The translations under genes and the position numbers were made by a program. 43,665 bases of DNA from Mucilaginibacter sp. (GTDB taxonomy: Bacteria; Bacteroidota; Bacteroidia; Sphingobacteriales; Sphingobacteriaceae), in NCBI GenBank assembly GCA_030445275.1, contig JAUCSE010000059.1:1-43665 (forward strand), read 5' to 3'. The notes beneath the pieces were generated by a model. That model searched no databases and was not told the DNA's origin. It worked only from the letters and a program-made list of their open reading frames with translations. This document shows, piece by piece, positions 16,313-24,390 of this stretch (positions are counted from its first letter, which is position 1; each line of letters opens with the position of its first letter).

Positions 16313-17935
16313 TTAAAGTATAAACTTCGTGCTCAGGAAATTGGAATCGCTGCCGTTTACAATATCGTTGATCAGTTGTTTATTGGTATCGTTCAGTTTG
16401 GCCGCTACCAGTGAGCGTATAGAAAATGCTCGCAATGCATCAAACACCGAAAGCGTACCCTCGGCACTGTCCTTACGCCCGGTAAACGGAAATACATCAG
16501 GTCCGCGTTGGCATTGGCTATTGATATTTACCCTGCTCACCAGGTTTACAAAAGGATCAATCAATGAGGAGATCTCCTGGGCATCGTTACTGAATATACT
16601 CACCTGCATACCATGCGGCGAATCTATCTGGTATTCAATCGGCTCCTCGATAGATTCAAAAGGAATCACCGGGATCACCGGGCCAAACTGCTCTTCGCGG
16701 TACAGCTTCATTTTTTCGTTTACCGGGTAAACAATTGCCGGGTAAAAGAAGGAAGCCACACTTTCGCCGCCATTTTCATTAATTACTTTTGCGCCATGAG
16801 TAATAGCGTCATCAACCATTTCGGTTAAGGATTCGGCCTTGTTAAGCTCGGGCATGGGTGTCAGTTTTACGTCCTTATCCCAGGGCAGTCCGAATTTGAG
16901 TTTGGATACTGCCTCGCTTAATAGTTTTAAAAACTCATCGGCAATGGTTTTATGTACAAATATCACTTTTATGGCAGTACAACGTTGCCCATTAAATGAT
17001 AATGCACCCAAAACACATTCGCTTACCGCCAGCTGCAGGTCGGCATTTTTGGTAACAATAGCCGCGTTTTTAGCATCCAGACTTAACACCGCCCTTAACC
17101 GGTTTATTTTAGGGTGACGCTTTTTCAGATCATTAGCCACCTTGCTTGAGCCAATAAAGGCCAGTACGTTGATCTTGCCGGTTTGCATCAAACCAGGTGT
17201 AACCACCGCCCCGCGACCATACACCGTATTCACCACGCCTTTAGGAAACGATTCCTGGAAGGCTTTTAGCAATGGGTAATGCAACAGCGTACCATGCTTT
17301 GGTGGTTTAAATAAAATGGTATTGCCCATAATAAGGGCGGGTATCAGGGTGGTAAAAGTTTCGTTAAGGGGATAGTTGAACGGCCCCATGCACAGCACCA
17401 CACCCAGGGGTGAGCGGCGGATCTGCGCTATCAGCCCTTCGGCCATTTCAAACCTAGACGACTTGCGGTCAAGCGCTTTCAGTGCATCAATCGTGGCGTT
17501 GATGTATTCAATGGTACGGTCAAACTCCTTTGCCGAATCGCCGTATGATTTGCCAATTTCCCACATCAGGAGCTTTACCACCAGGGTACGTTGTTCGCTC
17601 ATTTTATAAATAAAGCGCTCCATGCATTTGATGCGGCCATCAATGCTCATAGTTGGCCATTCGCCGCGGCCATTATCATAAGCAGCTATAGCTGCTTCAA
17701 GGGCTTCTTCGGCTTCCTTTTCGGTACAAATCGGATAGGTTCCAATTAGTTTACGTTTGTGTCCGTCGGGGGTAGGAAAACAAACAGGTGAATACACCTC
17801 GCTCACAGGCCCATTCCAGGGCTTCATTTCGCCATCACACAGGTATTCACGCTGATGCACTTCTGTTATTTGGAATTCGGCCGGTATCTGGCTTTCTTCT
17901 ACAAACATGGAACTGATCTGGTCTTGAAAACTCAT
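16313..17935 (-). CDS. gapN: NADP-dependent non-phosphorylating glyceraldehyde-3-phosphate dehydrogenase-like ALDH
   Basis: 540 residues of the aldehyde dehydrogenase superfamily, GapN/ALDH11-like branch. It oxidises glyceraldehyde-3-phosphate directly to 3-phosphoglycerate, making NADPH. MGPFNYPLNET is at 183-193, the cofactor lysine in LFKPPKHG (Lys210), FIGSSKVA at 260-267, the nucleophile Cys319 in FNGQRCT, and the GapN C-terminal signature INSQCQRGPD...PFTGRKDS. The usual general-base motif ELGGK reads SLDAK (285-289), with Asp287 as the only acid. It is about 50 residues longer than typical GapN, mostly at the N-terminus. It is alone on its strand, flanked by a family B palindrome downstream. 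NADPH supply would complement the zwf/gnd cluster nearby. Confidence 0.82.
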   Translation of the reverse strand: MSFQDQISSMFVEESQIPAEFQITEVHQREYLCDGEMKPWNGPVSEVYSPVCFPTPDGHKRKLIGTYPICTEKEAEEALEAAIAAYDNGRGEWPTMSIDGRIKCMERFIYKMSEQRTLVVKLLMWEIGKSYGDSAKEFDRTIEYINATIDALKALDRKSSRFEMAEGLIAQIRRSPLGVVLCMGPFNYPLNETFTTLIPALIMGNTILFKPPKHGTLLHYPLLKAFQESFPKGVVNTVYGRGAVVTPGLMQTGKINVLAFIGSSKVANDLKKRHPKINRLRAVLSLDAKNAAIVTKNADLQLAVSECVLGALSFNGQRCTAIKVIFVHKTIADEFLKLLSEAVSKLKFGLPWDKDVKLTPMPELNKAESLTEMVDDAITHGAKVINENGGESVASFFYPAIVYPVNEKMKLYREEQFGPVIPVIPFESIEEPIEYQIDSPHGMQVSIFSNDAQEISSLIDPFVNLVSRVNINSQCQRGPDVFPFTGRKDSAEGTLSVFDALRAFSIRSLVAAKLNDTNKQLINDIVNGSDSNFLSTKFIL

Positions 17936-18031
17936 ATTTTGCTGGGGTTTTATTTCTATAAAGGTAAAGAAAGCCCCGTTTCATTAGCAAGTCTTTTTGT
18001 TCAATTCCTCTTTTATTGCTAAATCCTCAAT

Positions 18032-18274
18032 TTATGCCGATTCCTTATATAATACCATACCCGCATGGTAAAAAACACCATCTCTAAAGTCGCCATCGGC
18101 AGTAAAGCCGGTATCGTCCAAATATTCCACGTGTTTACCCCGGATATTATAAAATCCGGTAAAAGCACCTTTTTTATTACCACGAGCCTCAACATAGCGG
18201 CCGTTTGTTAAAAATTCATGGCGTATGTAACCATCCTTTGTTACCCAAACGCCTATATGTTGATCTTTCTCCAT
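18032..18274 (-). CDS. Atu4866-like small protein
   Basis: 80 residues from the chosen ATG (MEKDQHIGVWVTKDGYIRHEF). The pattern IGVWVTxDGxIRHEFLxNGRYxEARG...FTGxYxxxGxxxxYxDDTGFTADGDF matches the Atu4866 family, small beta-barrel proteins of unknown role. The frame is open 15 codons further upstream (18319), but that part runs into the preceding SDR gene; the chosen start lies 8 nt after the SDR stop. It is likely co-transcribed with the dehydrogenase. Such proteins often sit next to short-chain dehydrogenases. Confidence 0.75.
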   Translation of the reverse strand: MEKDQHIGVWVTKDGYIRHEFLTNGRYVEARGNKKGAFTGFYNIRGKHVEYLDDTGFTADGDFRDGVFYHAGMVLYKESA

Positions 18275-18282
18275 AATTATGG

Positions 18283-19125
18283 TTATACTATTGCTGTTGA
18301 TGTTGTTAATTCCTTCCATGCTTCCAGATCGTTCTGAACCGAAGCTATTTTATTATTTGCGGCATTGTAGGCATCCTCGCCCAAAAACAAATTGAGCGGC
18401 GGGTTTTCAACATGTACAATTTCAATCATGGCCTCAGCTGCTTTATCCGGATCCCCGGCTTGTTGTTGATCCAGATCATTCTGATGCAAATTTTGCGAGG
18501 CCCGCACGTTTTGATAAGCATCTATCTGGTGTTTCGGAACTACCAGCGAGCCTTCTGACAGGAAACTGGTACGGAAGTAACCCGGCTGCACAATGGTTAC
18601 TTTAATGCCAAACGGCCTCACCTCTTCGGCTAACGATTCCGAAAAACCATTCACCGCGAACTTGGTGGCACAGTAGATGCCGAAACCAGGAAAGCTGCCT
18701 GTAAAGCCACCAATGGATGATATATTCAGGATATGACCTGATTGCTGCTCGCGCAGATAAGGCAATGCCTTACGGATCACATTTAAGGAACCGAACACAT
18801 TTACTTCAAAATTGTCACGTGCTTCCTGGTCGGTTAACTCTTCCAAGCCACCAACAAGGCCATAGCCCGCATTATTCACCAGTACATCAATTTTACCGAA
18901 AGTGCTGATGGTTTTTTCGATTGCTTCATGTACACTTTCTTCGTTTTTAATATTTACAGCCAGTGGTAAAAATTGATCGCTGTGGTTATCAACCGCTTTG
19001 CTCAGGTCGCCCAGGTTTCTTGAAGTAGCCGCTACGCGATATCCTTCACTCAATAATTTTTTCACTAAGGAGAGCCCTAACCCTTTAGAAGCTCCAGTTA
19101 TAAACCATACTTTTTGATTGTCCAT
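18283..19125 (-). CDS. Short-chain dehydrogenase/reductase (SDR), first paralogue
   Basis: 280 residues, classical SDR fold. The Rossmann motif TGASKGLG is at 10-17, NNAG at 84-87, the catalytic Ser in NISSIGG, and Tyr151/Lys155 in YCATK. It reduces or oxidises a carbonyl/alcohol with NAD(P)(H); the substrate is not predictable. The protein is plainly a paralogue of the SDR encoded just upstream (same start MDNxKVWFITGASKG, same ELTDQE and QQAGDPDKAA segments), so the pair arose by tandem duplication. A half-copy of repeat family D lies in the gap between them. Confidence 0.9.
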   Translation of the reverse strand: MDNQKVWFITGASKGLGLSLVKKLLSEGYRVAATSRNLGDLSKAVDNHSDQFLPLAVNIKNEESVHEAIEKTISTFGKIDVLVNNAGYGLVGGLEELTDQEARDNFEVNVFGSLNVIRKALPYLREQQSGHILNISSIGGFTGSFPGFGIYCATKFAVNGFSESLAEEVRPFGIKVTIVQPGYFRTSFLSEGSLVVPKHQIDAYQNVRASQNLHQNDLDQQQAGDPDKAAEAMIEIVHVENPPLNLFLGEDAYNAANNKIASVQNDLEAWKELTTSTAIV

Positions 19126-19186
19126 TTTTTTGATGTTTTTATAGGTTTAGATGTAATTATCTTTAATGTTTTCCATGATAGTTGAG

Positions 19187-19217
19187 CCTCACCTAAACCC
19201 TCTCCAAAGGAGAGGAC
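19187..19217. repeat. Half copy of repeat family D
   Basis: CCTCACCTAAACCCTCTCC followed by AAAGGAGAGG matches one arm of the complete palindrome at 27928-28008. Confidence 0.7.
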
Positions 19218-19219
19218 TT

Positions 19220-20074
19220 TTAATTAGCTTGCAGATCATGCTCTAAATCTGTTGAACAGGTAAGCTCCTTCCATGCTTCGATATCCTGATACAGGCTGCC
19301 TAGCTTGGTTAAAGCCCTGTTATAAGCATCGCCACCTAATAATAAATAAAGCGGTGGGTTAGCCTCGCCAGCAATTTGTATAATTGATGAGGCCGCTTTT
19401 TCCGGGTCACCAGCTTGCTCACCATCCATTTTCAGATATTTAGCATGTGTTGCTCTTACATCTTCATAATCAGCTATCGGATTGCTGGTCAATGCCAATG
19501 AATCAGGTGTAAGGAAATTAGTGCGGAATGCTCCGGGAGCAACTACAGTAACTTTAATACCAAGGTTCTTTACATCAGCCGCAAGCACTTCTGATAAACC
19601 AACAACGGCAAACTTAGCGGCACTATAAATAGCAAAGCCCATACCTGGTGCAATACCCGCTATGGATGCTATATTGATGATATGACCCGAGCGCTGTTTG
19701 CGCAGATAAGGCATCACATACCTGATCACGTTTAAGGTTGCAAACACATTTACATCGAAAGCCTGGCGGGTTTCCTGATCAGTCAATTCTTCAATAGTGC
19801 CAGCAATACCGTAGCCGGCATTATTGATCACTACATCAATTTTACCAAAGGTTTCATAGGTGTGCTGCAAGGCCAGCGATACACTGCTTTCGTTTGCAAG
19901 ATCAACCTGCAGTGGTAAAAAATTATTATTTTTGGTGTTAACTGCTTCAATTAACTCCTGTTGATTTCTGGAGGTGGCGGCAACAAGCTGACCAGCTTCC
20001 AGTAATTGTTTTACTAAACTGAGCCCAAATCCTTTTGAGGCTCCGGTTATAAACCATACTTTGTTGTTGTCCAT
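19220..20074 (-). CDS. Short-chain dehydrogenase/reductase (SDR), second paralogue
   Basis: 284 residues from the ATG at 20074 (MDNNKVWFITGASKGFG). TGASKGFG is at 10-17, NNAG at 84-87, and the catalytic pair is Tyr150/Lys154 in YSAAK. The frame is open 29 codons upstream, but that stretch lacks SDR homology and contains a 9-bp inverted repeat that looks like an operator, so the later start is preferred. An AraC-type regulator gene lies upstream on the same strand and shares a 15-bp motif with this promoter region. Substrate unknown. Confidence 0.9.
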   Translation of the reverse strand: MDNNKVWFITGASKGFGLSLVKQLLEAGQLVAATSRNQQELIEAVNTKNNNFLPLQVDLANESSVSLALQHTYETFGKIDVVINNAGYGIAGTIEELTDQETRQAFDVNVFATLNVIRYVMPYLRKQRSGHIINIASIAGIAPGMGFAIYSAAKFAVVGLSEVLAADVKNLGIKVTVVAPGAFRTNFLTPDSLALTSNPIADYEDVRATHAKYLKMDGEQAGDPEKAASSIIQIAGEANPPLYLLLGGDAYNRALTKLGSLYQDIEAWKELTCSTDLEHDLQAN

Positions 20075-20147
20075 AATTTGTTCTTTTTTTGATAGAACAA
20101 ATTTACGGCAGGGCCAGAATTTATGTATTACGCCAATCAAACCAATG

Positions 20148-20174
20148 GTTACGAAATTCAAACAATTTGAATTT
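20148..20174 (-). promoter_or_regulatory. Candidate AraC-type operator upstream of the SDR gene
   Basis: A perfect 9-bp inverted repeat AAATTCAAA-caa-TTTGAATTT (20154-20174). Its left part with flank, GTTACGAAATTCAAA (20148-20162), recurs with one change at 21398-21412 in front of the araC-like gene. Confidence 0.5.
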
Positions 20175-20293
20175 ATGGCGATATTATCTGCTGATGTTTA
20201 AGGAGGGCATTATAACGAGGTATAAACAAATATAACGAAATAGAGCCGTTAAAACAAGTGATCGTTGTGGTTCATAGCAAGCAAAGCGTAGCC

Positions 20294-20460
20294 TACTCAC
20301 CCCGCCTGTGCTTCGCTGGGCGACCCTCTCTTCGCCTGCGGCGTAAAGAGGATTAAAAGAGTTTTTATCTTTTGTCTTTGCTCTTTTTATCAATTTTAAA
20401 TCCCCTCTTTCTGCCGCAGGCGAAGAGAGGGTGACCAAGCGCAGAGATGGTCGGGTGAGT
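20294..20460. repeat. Long palindromic repeat, family E copy 1
   Basis: Imperfect inverted arms of about 60 bp: ACTCACC at 20294 against GGTGAGT ending at 20460, with CCCTCTCTTCGCCTGCGGC against GCCGCAGGCGAAGAGAGGG. The centre is A/T-rich. It fills most of the 416-bp space between the SDR and araC-like genes; the rest (20175-20293) holds nothing I recognise. Confidence 0.75.
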
Positions 20461-20490
20461 CGATTCTACAACGTTTTGATCACACCATTT

Positions 20491-21390
20491 TCAGACATTC
20501 CTGAACGAGCTTGGCGTAAGCTGCGTTTGTTTTTTGAAAAAGTTATTGAAATGGGTAGCCTCCTCAAAACCAAGGCAGTAGCCTATTTCCGATACATTCC
20601 AGTCAGTGTGCTTTAATAGCGATTTGGCCTCGCTTAGCAGGCGTTCGGCAATATGATCGGTGGTGGTTTTGCCGGTGGTTTCGCGGATGGCCCTGTTCAG
20701 GTGATTTACGTGCACAGACAGGCGCTGGGCAAAGTCATTGGCTGATCGCAAGCCGAACCGTTGTGCCGGATTCTCTATCGGGAATTGACGCTCCAGCAAT
20801 TCGGTAAAAACAGAGGTTATTCTCGACTTGGCATCAGCATGTTTATAGATATTCTCTGATGGTTGTGTTTTAAGCGCGTAATAAGCCAGCTCGGTCACAT
20901 AATTCCTGATCAGATCATATTTAAAGTCATATTCAGAGTTGATCTCGTCCATCATTTTTGTGAAAAGATTGCTCACATATGCTCCCTGGTCGTTATCCAG
21001 GGCATATACAGGTTTTGCGCCCAGGCCAAACATAGGTAACTCACTCAAGCCTCCCCTGAACCTTTCGGCAAAAAACGATTCTGTAAATATGCAGAAGAAT
21101 CCCGTCCGGTCATCAGACATATGCTCAAATGTATACGGCACATGCGGACTAAAAAACATCAGCGAAGTACCTGATAGCTCAATACTTTGATCGGCATAGT
21201 GAATAATATTATCCCCGTGCATCAGGCTGATCTTGTAAAAGCTTCTGCGGCTGTAGGTTACGGGTTTAGCATTGGGGCCAATACAGTCCTCAATCCTGAA
21301 AACGTTGAAATGACCAATGTTTTGCTGCAGGTTATCGGGCAGCCAGTCGAATTTGTTCTTGTAAAATTCTTCGAGCGTTTCTGTTGTCAT
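20491..21390 (-). CDS. AraC-family transcriptional regulator
   Basis: 299 residues from the ATG at 21390. The N-terminal about 190 residues form a cupin-like sensing domain (MFFSPHVPYTFEHMSDD). The C-terminal 100 are the two-HTH AraC DNA-binding domain: VNHLNRAIRETTGKT then LLSEAKSLLKHTDWNVSEIG and GFEEATHFNNFFKKQ...TPSSFR. The frame opens at 21411, but the first seven codons cover a promoter-like TAACTTTG, so 21390 is preferred. Same strand as and upstream of the SDR genes; AraC-type activators next to SDR genes commonly control them. Confidence 0.88.
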   Translation of the reverse strand: MTTETLEEFYKNKFDWLPDNLQQNIGHFNVFRIEDCIGPNAKPVTYSRRSFYKISLMHGDNIIHYADQSIELSGTSLMFFSPHVPYTFEHMSDDRTGFFCIFTESFFAERFRGGLSELPMFGLGAKPVYALDNDQGAYVSNLFTKMMDEINSEYDFKYDLIRNYVTELAYYALKTQPSENIYKHADAKSRITSVFTELLERQFPIENPAQRFGLRSANDFAQRLSVHVNHLNRAIRETTGKTTTDHIAERLLSEAKSLLKHTDWNVSEIGYCLGFEEATHFNNFFKKQTQLTPSSFRNV

Positions 21391-21430
21391 ACTCAAAGTT
21401 ACAAAATTCAAACTTTATTATCCAAGTAAA
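21391..21430 (-). promoter_or_regulatory. Promoter region with half-operator for the araC-like gene
   Basis: On the minus strand, TTGG-N20-TAACTTTG (the -7 box ends about 5 nt before the chosen ATG). It overlaps TTTGAATTTTGTAAC (21398-21412), which matches 14 of 15 positions of the motif upstream of the SDR gene, consistent with autoregulation. Confidence 0.45.
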
Positions 21431-21676
21431 CGGAGTGCTAACGTGCAGTTTAAACGCATTAAGTGACGATAAAATGTCATTTTCGGCACGTTTTACCTAT
21501 AATAAGATCACTAAAAATTCACCTTTTTAACGCTTTTTTATCATTATTAGCTGGTTTTAGACGGTTTTGAGCTGAAAATAGCTGCTTTTTATTCCTTACA
21601 TATGGCTTCATTATTTTTCAGGAAGAATTTAAAAATGGACCGATCGGTTTATTTTGGATTTACCCTTCTCTACACC

Positions 21677-21755
21677 TGTCATCCTGAGCGCAGCGAAGGA
21701 TCTATTGATAAATTGCCTGGTGTAGAATAGATGCTTCGCTGCGCTCAGCATGACA
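21677..21755. repeat. GTCAT-ended palindrome, family C copy
   Basis: TGTCATCCTGAGCGCAGCGA pairs with TCGCTGCGCTCAGCATGACA, with one mismatch in the terminal GTCAT(C/G)CTGAG segment. A 79-bp element in the 691-bp space 21391-22081. Confidence 0.85.
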
Positions 21756-21768
21756 AGTTGTTTTTTTG

Positions 21769-21835
21769 CCCTCTTTCCGCCGCAGGTGAAGAGAGGGCCG
21801 ACAATCCGCCGGCTGGCGGAGATGTCGGGGTGAGT
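21769..21835. repeat. Half copy of repeat family E with nested hairpin
   Basis: CCTCTTTCCGCCGCAGGTGA and GGGGTGAGT match the right half of the 20294-20460 element; a CCGCCGGCTGGCGG hairpin lies inside. The family C palindrome ends just before it. Confidence 0.6.
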
Positions 21836-21903
21836 CTACCGACATGCGGGATGCCGATCCGTCAGTCGACGGACGGCATGACGTTATATTTCAAATACCA
21901 TTA

Positions 21904-22080
21904 CCTCTCCCCCGTCAGCAGATAAGCTCCGGGCAAAATCGGGCAGAACGATAGTGGCCTATGTGGTTAGTGTAATGCCTGCAGGCGTATGAACAGAAAG
22001 CCCGGCCCGCTTCTATCGGCGGGGTAAGCCATTAACACAGATCCTGAATGCTTCCCGCTCCGCTGTCAGTCAGGGAATTA
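21904..22080. other. Unassigned G+C-rich block without a gene
   Basis: This stretch has no long reading frame on either strand and no family repeat that I recognise, but it is richer in G+C than the surroundings and can fold locally (CCCGC...GCGGG near 22005-22025). It could be a decayed mobile-element remnant or a non-coding RNA; nothing decides this. 21430-21660 is A/T-rich with no feature seen. Confidence 0.25.
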
Positions 22081-22081
22081 T

Positions 22082-22921
22082 TTATTGGTAACTCAGTTCA
22101 TAATCAAAGATGAAAGGTCGATTAGGTGTAGGTACGGTTGTTAAATGAACATGGCTGATCCTGGTTTCGGTGGTAGTAAAAACATACTCCCAACCCGCGT
22201 GGTAAAGGCTATCGTTGCTGTAATATAGCCGCATTGATATTGGCAGCCTGCCAAGTTGGGCCAGCACTAGGGGATGCATGTTAAAGTCGAGAAAATAAGA
22301 AAGTGCCTGGGCGTTGAAATCAATCTTATCTGTAAATTTTGTGAACAATACGTAGGTGTAGTTTGAGGTATCCTGACTACTATAAATAACTGATTTTGCC
22401 GGTAACCCCTGCGCATCATACTCGTAGGTGGTTTTATAATGGGTATTTATGGGCGGTAGGTAATACTTGTCCATAAGGATGATCTTGCCGTTGGCATCAT
22501 AGGTAAAGGTATCAGTGTGCTCAATTTCTGTATTGGGCACTTTGGTACCAACGGGCAGGTAGGCGTATTTGTTGATATGATCAATGTAAGATATCTGCCC
22601 CTGCGCATTATAATGATAGTTTTCGGTATACTGGTAATTCTGGCCATCGTCAAATACTTCAGAAATGATATGATTGCCATTATAAGTAAAACCAACGTTT
22701 GTTTTGGCTGGGAACTGGTAAGCGATATGGCTGATGTGGATGAGTCTGTTTTGGGCATCATAAGTGTAAAATATCGAATCGCTTTTGTACCCCTCGGCAA
22801 GGTTGGTTTGGTAAACCTGTTTCAGGTTGAAGACTTTTGGAGTAACAGGGAGATTCTTCTTACATGTGGTAAAAGCCGCGGCAAACAATAGGATCGTAAA
22901 ACAGGTATAGGCAGCTTTCAT
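22082..22921 (-). CDS. Lipoprotein with YD-repeat-like beta strands
   Basis: 279 residues. The signal sequence ends in a lipobox-like FTTC (Cys about 20), followed by KKNLP, typical of Bacteroidota lipoproteins. The body consists of repeated Y-D/N-A-x-G/N-x-(L/I) units: FYTYDAQNRLIHI, NYHYNAQGQISYI, DTFTYDANGKIILM and TYEYDAQGLPAKS. These resemble RHS/YD repeats and DUF4595-like lipoproteins. No catalytic residues are evident. It stands alone between two repeat-rich spaces. Surface location and carbohydrate binding are guesses from fold type. Confidence 0.7.
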   Translation of the reverse strand: MKAAYTCFTILLFAAAFTTCKKNLPVTPKVFNLKQVYQTNLAEGYKSDSIFYTYDAQNRLIHISHIAYQFPAKTNVGFTYNGNHIISEVFDDGQNYQYTENYHYNAQGQISYIDHINKYAYLPVGTKVPNTEIEHTDTFTYDANGKIILMDKYYLPPINTHYKTTYEYDAQGLPAKSVIYSSQDTSNYTYVLFTKFTDKIDFNAQALSYFLDFNMHPLVLAQLGRLPISMRLYYSNDSLYHAGWEYVFTTTETRISHVHLTTVPTPNRPFIFDYELSYQ

Positions 22922-22969
22922 CTACCTAAATATAAGTAAGTTATGTTTTATAATTGTTATTCGTTTCAG

Positions 22970-23240
22970 TCATTTCTGTGTGTGCAGGGGGAACCTCGGT
23001 TTTTTGCTGAAGCGAGGGCATGTGGGATCCGCCGGCTGGCGGAGGGGCGAGAGACTGCAGCCCACGGTTCTGCCTGGTTTGCAGGGCAAAGGCCCCGGGC
23101 GCAAAGAAGCATTTCTGCTGACTTGATTTATTCGCTTATTGTTTGTTTTTTTAGTGGCGCTCATTATCTCGCTTCGCCGTATGTCTTGGTTACTTTGTAT
23201 CAAGACATACGGCGAAGCCATCTTGAGTACCTATAAAAAA
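22970..23240. repeat. G+C-rich repeat-like block with an 18-bp perfect palindrome
   Basis: GCTTCGCCGTATGTCTTG (23171-23188) pairs perfectly with 23201-23218 over a 12-nt loop. The rest (22970-23130) contains a CCGCCGGCTGGCGG hairpin and compositionally unusual sequence. Frames are open on both strands here, but none resembles a protein. I read it as a dispersed intergenic element. Confidence 0.5.
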
Positions 23241-23271
23241 CAAACAACAACGAAAAACGTAACTGGCCCTC

Positions 23272-23357
23272 CCGCGGCTAAGAGCGGGTATACGACATGC
23301 ATATCCGCTCTGTAAGTCGGGGATTGCCACTCCGCCAGCCGGCGGATCGCAATGACG
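23272..23357. repeat. Family B palindrome, damaged left end
   Basis: The right end (GGCGGATCGCAATGACG) and the GGGGATTGCCACTCCGCC centre match family B, but the left terminus has lost the CGTCATTGCGA sequence. Confidence 0.65.
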
Positions 23358-23376
23358 TATGTTTTAAAGTATAAAA

Positions 23377-23414
23377 AGAAAGCCGGTTCATTAATGAACC
23401 GGCTTTCTTTTTAA
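23377..23414 (-). terminator. Terminator after pgl
   Basis: AAGAAAGCCGGTTCATTAAT is half of a near-perfect self-complementary hairpin (GAAAGCCGGTTCATTAATGA and its complement) with A/T runs on both sides, 13 nt beyond the pgl stop. Confidence 0.8.
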
Positions 23415-23426
23415 TGGGAATCTTTT

Positions 23427-24161
23427 TTATTCCTCGTCACCTTCCAGATTAGCGGCAGCGGGTTCATCAATAAACCACTCTGTTTCGCCAATGATGGAAT
23501 CAATCAGTTGGGCAGGGTATTCTTCAATGTTTTCTTCATCTTCCAGTACATGGTGCACAGCTATGGCTTTACCTTCGCCATAAACCAGGAACGCGATATG
23601 ACGGGCATCATTGATCAACGGTGCATTTAGCGTAATACGCCATACCTGCTGATCTTCGAGCCATACTTCTTTTACGCCCGGGGTGGTATCATGTAATACC
23701 GGGGTGTGCGGAAATAATGAAGCGGTGTGCGAGTTATCGCCCAGACCAAGCAGTACCAGGTCAAAGCTCAGTTCATCGTCATCAAAAAAGGCCGAGATCA
23801 GTCCCCAGTATTTGGCAGCAGCTTCGGCGGGTTCAAATGTGGTATCAACCGCGAAGATCTGCGCCGGACTGATCAGCAAAGGATCAAACAATGCCTTTTT
23901 GGCCATCAGGTAATTACTTTCTTTGTTATCCTGCGGTACATTACGCTCGTCGCCAAAAAAGAAAAATACCTTTTCCCAATCCAGCTGATCGGCATATGAG
24001 GTAGAGGCCAGCAGTTCATACAGTTTTTTAGGCGAACTGCCGCCTGATAACGCTACGGTAAATTTGCCTCTGGCGGCTATTGACTCGGTAGCTATTTTAA
24101 CAAAATAATCTGCCAATGCGGTTAGTACCTCATCAGCAGTATTAAAAATATTTACGTTCAT
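23427..24161 (-). CDS. pgl: 6-phosphogluconolactonase
   Basis: 244 residues of the NagB/DevB superfamily, the usual length. It hydrolyses 6-phosphogluconolactone to 6-phosphogluconate, the second oxidative pentose phosphate step. Seen: VALSGGSSPKKLYELL (37-51, sugar-phosphate loop), FFFGDERNVP (67-76), and LLGLGDNSHTASLFP (137-151), the family's G-x-x-x-D-x-x-H-T-A-S-L-F-P signature with Asn-Ser in place of the usual Gly. It is last in the zwf-pgl pair; the 229-bp gap to zwf contains a family A palindrome, so internal processing or a separate promoter is possible. Confidence 0.93.
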   Translation of the reverse strand: MNVNIFNTADEVLTALADYFVKIATESIAARGKFTVALSGGSSPKKLYELLASTSYADQLDWEKVFFFFGDERNVPQDNKESNYLMAKKALFDPLLISPAQIFAVDTTFEPAEAAAKYWGLISAFFDDDELSFDLVLLGLGDNSHTASLFPHTPVLHDTTPGVKEVWLEDQQVWRITLNAPLINDARHIAFLVYGEGKAIAVHHVLEDEENIEEYPAQLIDSIIGETEWFIDEPAAANLEGDEE

Positions 24162-24247
24162 GTTCTTTTAGTCTTGAATTTGAAGTCTGAAGTCCTAAGT
24201 AGTAAGTCTTATGACTATTAACTTGAGACTTATATCAACAAAAATAG

Positions 24248-24366
24248 TGTCATTTCGAACGAGGTACGAGGAGAAATCTTATTCAGTATGCTATTTATGA
24301 ACAGCATGACGTATAAGATTTCTCCTTACCCCATCACTCTACCCCTCGCCGTTCGTCGAAATGACA
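24248..24366. repeat. GTCAT-ended palindrome, family A copy 1
   Basis: Ends TGTCATTTCGA and TCGAAATGACA are exact complements; the inner arms AGGAGAAATCTTAT and ATAAGATTTCTCCT also pair. 119 bp between zwf and pgl. The second copy is at 42346-42465. Confidence 0.85.
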
Positions 24367-24390
24367 TTTAGAGTTTTTTATCTACTCTCA

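Noticed and set aside
16329..16730. 133-residue frame opposite gapN
   Set aside because: Shadow of the gapN coding frame; Ser-rich translation without any motif.
20184..20438. 84-residue minus-strand frame upstream of the SDR gene
   Set aside because: It lies across the family E palindrome and has no domain or conserved start.
22447..22891. Frames of 117 and 124 residues overlapping the YD-like lipoprotein gene
   Set aside because: The lipoprotein frame has a signal sequence and repeat pattern; the others do not.
22970..23221. 83-residue minus-strand and 97-residue plus-strand frames
   Set aside because: Low-complexity, Arg/Pro/Cys-rich translations across a palindromic block; composition fits a repeat, not a protein.
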